A stretch of 29,037 nucleotides of DNA from positions 1 through 29,037 of IMG/VR virus record IMGVR_UViG_3300037189_007701, one strand, 5' to 3'. A program made the position numbers and the translations under genes. The notes beneath the pieces are model-generated. The model did no database searches. It was not told the origin of the DNA and was given only the letters and a program-made list of their open reading frames with translations. The DNA is from a virus. This document shows, in pieces, positions 25,557 to 29,037 of this stretch; positions within the stretch are counted from its first letter, which is position 1; each line of letters starts with the position of its first letter.

Positions 25557-25642
25557 ATATTTTTAAACGAATCAAACAGTATTTCGCATATCGCAAGAGA
25601 TTAAAAGAGCTACGTAAAAGAGATCCATTTACATATAAATGA
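25553..25642 (+). CDS. 29-residue basic microprotein
   Basis: A 29-codon frame begins in the stop of the preceding gene (ATGA at 25553) and ends in the start of the carbamoyltransferase gene (ATGA at 25639). Its product reads MNIFKRIKQYFAYRKRLKEL followed by RKRDPFTYK: eleven Lys/Arg against two acidic residues, in a pattern that suits an amphipathic helix. I recall similar short products in marine phages, but this was not checked. Double coupling with no intergenic base argues that it is translated. A membrane-surface, nucleic-acid or protein-binding role is possible, and so is a pure coupling bridge. Confidence 0.55.
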   Translation: MNIFKRIKQYFAYRKRLKELRKRDPFTYK

Positions 25643-27114
25643 ATATACTTGGAATATCTGCCGGATTTCATGACGCCGCTGCTACAGTAATCGACCAACG
25701 AGGGGAAATACTTTTTGCTGGTCACAGTGAGCGTTATAGCCGTATTAAAAATGATCCTGACATTCACGTAGATATGCTTCGAGAGTGTGCCGAGCATCGC
25801 ATCGACCAAATTGCATATTATGAAACTCCGTGGCGGAAACAATTACGACAACTTTACAGTGGACAAGGTATTGAATGGAACAAATTAACTACCCAACAGA
25901 TTTTAAAAAAGCAACTGCAAGGATTTTTTAGTAAAGTCCATGTGAGTACTTATAGTCATCACCTGAGTCATGCAGCTGCTGGATTCCAAACTAGTACATT
26001 TAAACGTGCCACAGTTGTTGTAATTGATGCCATTGGAGAATGGGACACCATAAGCATATGGGGTGCTCACTATGTCAACGGACGTGCCGAATATCACAGA
26101 TTATGGTCGCAAAAATATCCACATTCAATCGGGTTATTCTACACAGCAATGACACAACAAGTGGGCTTAAAGCCCATGGAGGATGAATACATCCTGATGG
26201 GCATGTCTGCGTATGGAAGTAAGCAGGCCAGCACTTTAATGAAAATGCAACTGATAGACGATGAGTGGGACATGACTTTCAAGGAAAATTTACATATAGG
26301 TACAACTTGGGATTGGGGATACCACTTTGATGGAACAGATATTGCTGCCTCAACTCAGAGTTTATGTGAAAATTTGATATATAATGTAATGCGCCGCGCA
26401 AAAGACTTTGAGTGGAGCAGAAATTTGATTTATCAGGGCGGTGTTGCCCTTAATTGTTTAGCTAATAGAAATCTTGGTGATTATTTTGAAAAAATTTGGA
26501 TCATGCCTAATCCTGGTGACGCTGGTAGTAGCCTCGGTGCTGCCGCTCTCGCTTACGGCGGACCAATTAACTTCAAACACGCATACCTTGGTTATGACAT
26601 TGGCGGTCCGTACCCTACAAATGCCATCCTTGATAGTTTACTCAGCGATAGAATCGCTGGAGTTGCTAGCGGTAGAGCAGAATTTGGACCAAGGGCCCTC
26701 GGCAATAGAAGTTTACTCGCCGATCCACGAGGATCGGATATAAAAGATCTTGTTAACAAGATCAAACAGCGTCAACAATTTCGTCCTTTTGCTCCTGTTA
26801 TATTAGAAGAGCATGCCAGTGATTATTTTGTCATGCCCAAGGGATTTGACACAAGTCCTTACATGCAAACAGTTGGAATCTGCAAGTATCCAAAACAATT
26901 CCCTGCAATAATACATCACGATGGTACAAGCCGAGTGCAAACTGTACCTAAAAACAATTCAGGCATACGAGACCTATTGGAAAAATGGTATGTATTAACT
27001 GACTGCCCAATGTTGTTGAATACCAGCTTGAATGTCAAAGGTGAGCCAATGGTTAATAATATAGAGGATGCAAAACGTTTTGAAATGCTGTATAATATCA
27101 AGGTACACTCATGA
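25639..27114 (+). CDS. NodU/TobZ-type carbamoyltransferase (491 aa)
   Basis: Family members transfer a carbamoyl group from carbamoyl phosphate, via an adenylated intermediate, to hydroxyl groups of sugars, antibiotics or Nod factors. The N-terminal ASKHA-like domain shows GISAGFHDAAATVI (residues 5-18) and H107-H108-L-S-H111-AAAGF, whose histidines bind the catalytic metal in TobZ. GGVALNCLANRNL (267-279) and PNPGDAGSSLGAAALAYGG follow. The C-terminal YrdC-like domain carries GRAEFGPRALGNRSLL (345-360), QFRPFAPVILEE and LNTSLNVKGEPMV. Key motifs are present, so it should be active. At 491 residues it is somewhat short, with a trimmed C-terminus. Some viral homologues are reported to carbamoylate 5-hydroxymethylcytosine; glycan carbamoylation is equally possible here. 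ATGA overlaps link it on both sides. Confidence 0.85.
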   Translation: MNILGISAGFHDAAATVIDQRGEILFAGHSERYSRIKNDPDIHVDMLRECAEHRIDQIAYYETPWRKQLRQLYSGQGIEWNKLTTQQILKKQLQGFFSKVHVSTYSHHLSHAAAGFQTSTFKRATVVVIDAIGEWDTISIWGAHYVNGRAEYHRLWSQKYPHSIGLFYTAMTQQVGLKPMEDEYILMGMSAYGSKQASTLMKMQLIDDEWDMTFKENLHIGTTWDWGYHFDGTDIAASTQSLCENLIYNVMRRAKDFEWSRNLIYQGGVALNCLANRNLGDYFEKIWIMPNPGDAGSSLGAAALAYGGPINFKHAYLGYDIGGPYPTNAILDSLLSDRIAGVASGRAEFGPRALGNRSLLADPRGSDIKDLVNKIKQRQQFRPFAPVILEEHASDYFVMPKGFDTSPYMQTVGICKYPKQFPAIIHHDGTSRVQTVPKNNSGIRDLLEKWYVLTDCPMLLNTSLNVKGEPMVNNIEDAKRFEMLYNIKVHS

Positions 27115-28019
27115 AAAAAGATCAATTAACTATTTCTGAATTAGACTGTATTTTCATCAGTTATGACGAATCTAATGCTGAAGCCAATTGGGCAGACTTA
27201 CTTACCAAGTGCATGTGGGCCGAACGTGTACACGGAGTCAAAGGATCAGACGAATGTCATAAAGCAGCCAGTTACAAAAGCAATACAGATTGGTTTGTTA
27301 CAGTAGACGCAGATAACATTGTTGATCCTGAGTTCTTTGATCAAGTGATCGATGTACCAGAGGGTGCATTAGCATTTAGCTGGCCTGGTGTAAACATCAT
27401 CAATGGATTACAATATGGCAATGGTAGTCTTAAAGTCTGGCGTAAAGACTTTGTTATGAATATGAAAACCCACGAAGCCGCAGACAAAGATGATGGGCAA
27501 GTCGACTTCTGTTGGGAAGATGGTTATCGTCCCATGGTAGAAAGTTACTCAACTACATATCCTAATGCCAGTCCTTATCAAGCATGGCGAGCTGGGTTCC
27601 GCGAAGGCGTCAAGATGAGTTTGGTAGATGGTGTATTGCCAGAAGATCCGGCGCCGGCAAAACTACTATGGCACAACCTACACAGACTTAAAGTATGGGC
27701 AAGCATCGGAAGTCATGTTCCAAATGGATTGTGGGCCATGCTAGGTGCCCGCCACGGCTGCTATAAAACAAATTGCACCAATTGGAATTACGTTGACGTC
27801 CGCGACTTTGACTGCTTAAAAGAAATATGGGAAGAAGTTAAACATTGTGATTTAACAGAAGAACTCAATCGTTATGAGGCCTTGCTTGAACGAGAGTACG
27901 GCCTAAAGGTGACAACGCTAAATGCTAGTGCCAGCCAGTTTGTAGTTGAAACATTTAAAGAACAATACAAACAAGCAGTAGAACAGATCACTTGGACGAT
28001 GAAACGCAATGCTATTTGA
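27111..28019 (+). CDS. Phage glycosyltransferase-like protein, DxD type (302 aa)
   Basis: This is a probable GT-A-fold transferase. Residues about 14-20 (FISYDES) and a VHGVKGSDECHKAA block (about 43-56) precede FVTVDADNIVDPEFF, with D66-A-D68 as the likely metal/donor-binding DxD. Downstream AFSWPGVNIINGLQYGNGSL and YQAWRAGFREGVKMS fit donor or acceptor pocket segments. Length is normal for a phage GT. The following gene is a colinear paralogue sharing FISY-x-E-x-NA-x-ANW, HGV-x-G and FRE-x-VK motifs. No membrane segment is seen. AAGG at 27100-27103 lies 7 bases from the ATG, which overlaps the carbamoyltransferase stop (ATGA). Substrate unknown. Confidence 0.6.
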   Translation: MKKDQLTISELDCIFISYDESNAEANWADLLTKCMWAERVHGVKGSDECHKAASYKSNTDWFVTVDADNIVDPEFFDQVIDVPEGALAFSWPGVNIINGLQYGNGSLKVWRKDFVMNMKTHEAADKDDGQVDFCWEDGYRPMVESYSTTYPNASPYQAWRAGFREGVKMSLVDGVLPEDPAPAKLLWHNLHRLKVWASIGSHVPNGLWAMLGARHGCYKTNCTNWNYVDVRDFDCLKEIWEEVKHCDLTEELNRYEALLEREYGLKVTTLNASASQFVVETFKEQYKQAVEQITWTMKRNAI

Positions 28020-28695
28020 TATATTTTTTATATCATATCAAGAGCCCAATGCTGACGCCAATTGGGAATCTCTTAGAGATCGTTTTCCGTACGCTAGACG
28101 CTTACACGGTGTCACTGGTTTGCATAAAGCACATCGTATGGCAGCCAAATTGGTTGCTACAGATTATTTTTGGGTGGTAGACGGTGACAGCACTATCGTA
28201 GAAGATTTTAATTTTGTCTCTCCTGTGATTATGGACCAATATAGTAAGGACAAGATTGAAAATGTTGTTTATGTGTATAGAGCACGTAATCCTGTAAATG
28301 ATTTGGCCTACGGATATGGTGGAGTTAAACTATTACCAAAGCTAGCGACCATGAACATGGCCTACGGAAATATTGATATGACTACCAGTATCAGCGAACA
28401 CTTTTATCCAGTGGATCAGATAGCAAGTGTGACTAATTTTAACACAGATCCTTTTAACTCTTGGAAAAGTGCCTTTAGAGAATGCGTTAAATTAAGCAGC
28501 AAAGTGATAGATAAACAAAATGATACAGATACAGAAACTAGATTAGAAGTCTGGTGTACACAAGGCACTGATCCAGATGTACTGCGTGGGGCACAAGCAG
28601 GTAGAGATTATGGCACCGCCAATCGTGGCAACATCGATGCACTCAAATTGATCAATGATTTTGCCTGGCTTAAGGAACGATTCGATGAGCAATGA
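28009..28695 (+). CDS. Paralogous glycosyltransferase-like protein (228 aa)
   Basis: It is a shorter paralogue of the preceding gene. FFISYQEPNADANWESL (about 6-22), RRLHGVTGLHKAHRMAA (about 32-48) and WVVDGDSTI align in order with the neighbour; D58-G-D60 replaces its D-A-D. Later, FNSWKSAFRECVKLS, TRLEVWCTQGTD and GAQAGRDYGTAN also match in order, so about 70 residues of the neighbour's middle and its C-terminal tail are missing. A probable cytoplasmic transferase, perhaps partnering the neighbour as a heterodimer or adding a second sugar; both ideas are inference. The start overlaps the previous gene by 11 bases and the ribosome site is weak. Its end overlaps the next start by 11 bases. 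Confidence 0.55.
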   Translation: MLFDIFFISYQEPNADANWESLRDRFPYARRLHGVTGLHKAHRMAAKLVATDYFWVVDGDSTIVEDFNFVSPVIMDQYSKDKIENVVYVYRARNPVNDLAYGYGGVKLLPKLATMNMAYGNIDMTTSISEHFYPVDQIASVTNFNTDPFNSWKSAFRECVKLSSKVIDKQNDTDTETRLEVWCTQGTDPDVLRGAQAGRDYGTANRGNIDALKLINDFAWLKERFDEQ

Positions 28696-29037
28696 ACAGC
28701 GTATACAGATACTCAAAGACAAACGAGACCTGATCAATAAGGTTAGTCCTAGTTTCTGCACGGCCAAATGGCTACAAACAACGCTGATGTTACAAAATGG
28801 ATATAACCATAGTTGCCATCATCCTAGTCCACACAAAATCCCTTTAGAAGAACTTGCGGCAGACCCCGAAGCACTTTTTAACAGTCAACATAAAAAACAA
28901 CAGCGTCAACTGATGCTTGTAGGAGAAAGACCCCAGGAGTGTGACTACTGTTGGAATATAGAAGACCTTGACACAGAATATTTCAGCGACAGGCACTACA
29001 AAACCGCCGACGATTGGGCCTGGGATAGATTTGATGA
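28685..29037 (+). CDS. Start of a radical SAM/twitch-type phage protein (partial, 117 aa)
   Basis: An open frame runs from ATG 28685 to the end of the window without a stop, so only the N-terminus is present. AAGGA at 28672-28676 gives a good ribosome site, 8 bases from the ATG. The sequence contains SPSFCTAKWLQTTLMLQNG, NHSCHHPSPHKIPLEEL and GERPQECDYCWNIEDL, with Cys25, Cys44, Cys86 and Cys89. This layout recalls the N-terminus of phage proteins annotated as twitch-domain radical SAM, where such cysteines could bind an auxiliary iron-sulfur cluster. The radical SAM CxxxCxxC core would lie downstream, outside the window. The family link is from memory. Placement at the end of a transferase cassette suggests a modification role. 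Confidence 0.6.
   Translation, partial: MSNEQRIQILKDKRDLINKVSPSFCTAKWLQTTLMLQNGYNHSCHHPSPHKIPLEELAADPEALFNSQHKKQQRQLMLVGERPQECDYCWNIEDLDTEYFSDRHYKTADDWAWDRFD

Noticed and set aside
25387-25842. 151-codon open frame on the minus strand across three gene ends
   Set aside because: It lies opposite three well-supported overlapping + strand genes, has no ribosome site or family resemblance, and reads as a shadow of coding bias.
27992-28180. 62-codon + strand frame overlapping two transferase genes
   Set aside because: It is out of frame with both, and the genes at 27111 and 28009 explain the region with matching motifs.
28692-28733. Alternative ATG at 28692 for the last gene
   Set aside because: This frame stops after 13 codons, whereas ATG 28685 has AAGGA at a proper distance and opens a frame that runs to the end of the window.

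Overview
The window reads as part of a tailed-phage genome of the marine T4-like (contractile-tail) type. Almost every base is coding, all recognised genes are on the + strand, and neighbours abut or overlap (ATGA, TAATG). A T4 gp6-type baseplate wedge protein heads a run of virion genes. Three of the larger intergenic gaps carry the T4-like late-promoter octamer NATAAATA. No host gene, tRNA, integrase or CRISPR array was seen. The host cannot be read from the sequence; gene style resembles phages of marine bacteria such as cyanobacteria or SAR11. That host class is inferred from remembered family likeness, not from a search.

Region 1 (1-15671) is baseplate. A late promoter precedes a 1043-residue gp6-like wedge protein. 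It overlaps by one base a giant 3925-residue protein with a gp7-like marine baseplate/tail signature, inserted sugar-binding-like and propeller modules, and conserved C-terminal tail motifs. A 235-residue tail-associated protein follows by ATGA overlap.

Region 2 (15676-22836) is a fibre and adhesin locus. Three fibre proteins (552, 641 and 544 residues) share a paralogous N-terminal attachment region but end differently: in ATT-repeat modules, a tail-collar domain, and an ADLAERF-type terminal domain. Directly behind the first lies a glycine-rich protein in the same reading frame, separated from it by one TAA. A fifth protein (298 residues) has a FFN-GG type tail domain.

Region 3 (22897-29037) has a different character and starts at a host-like promoter rather than a late one. 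It holds a small conserved-looking protein, two GT-A/GT8-like glycosyltransferases, an unknown 184-residue protein, a 29-residue basic microprotein, a NodU/TobZ-type carbamoyltransferase, and two further paralogous transferase-like proteins. The start of a cysteine-containing protein resembling phage radical SAM/twitch proteins runs off the window. Start/stop overlaps link most of these, suggesting one co-translated modification cassette beside the receptor-binding genes. Its target (virion protein glycans, host surface polysaccharide, or DNA) cannot be decided here, and it is the most interesting part of the window.

All residue and base positions were counted by hand; no similarity search or fold prediction was available.
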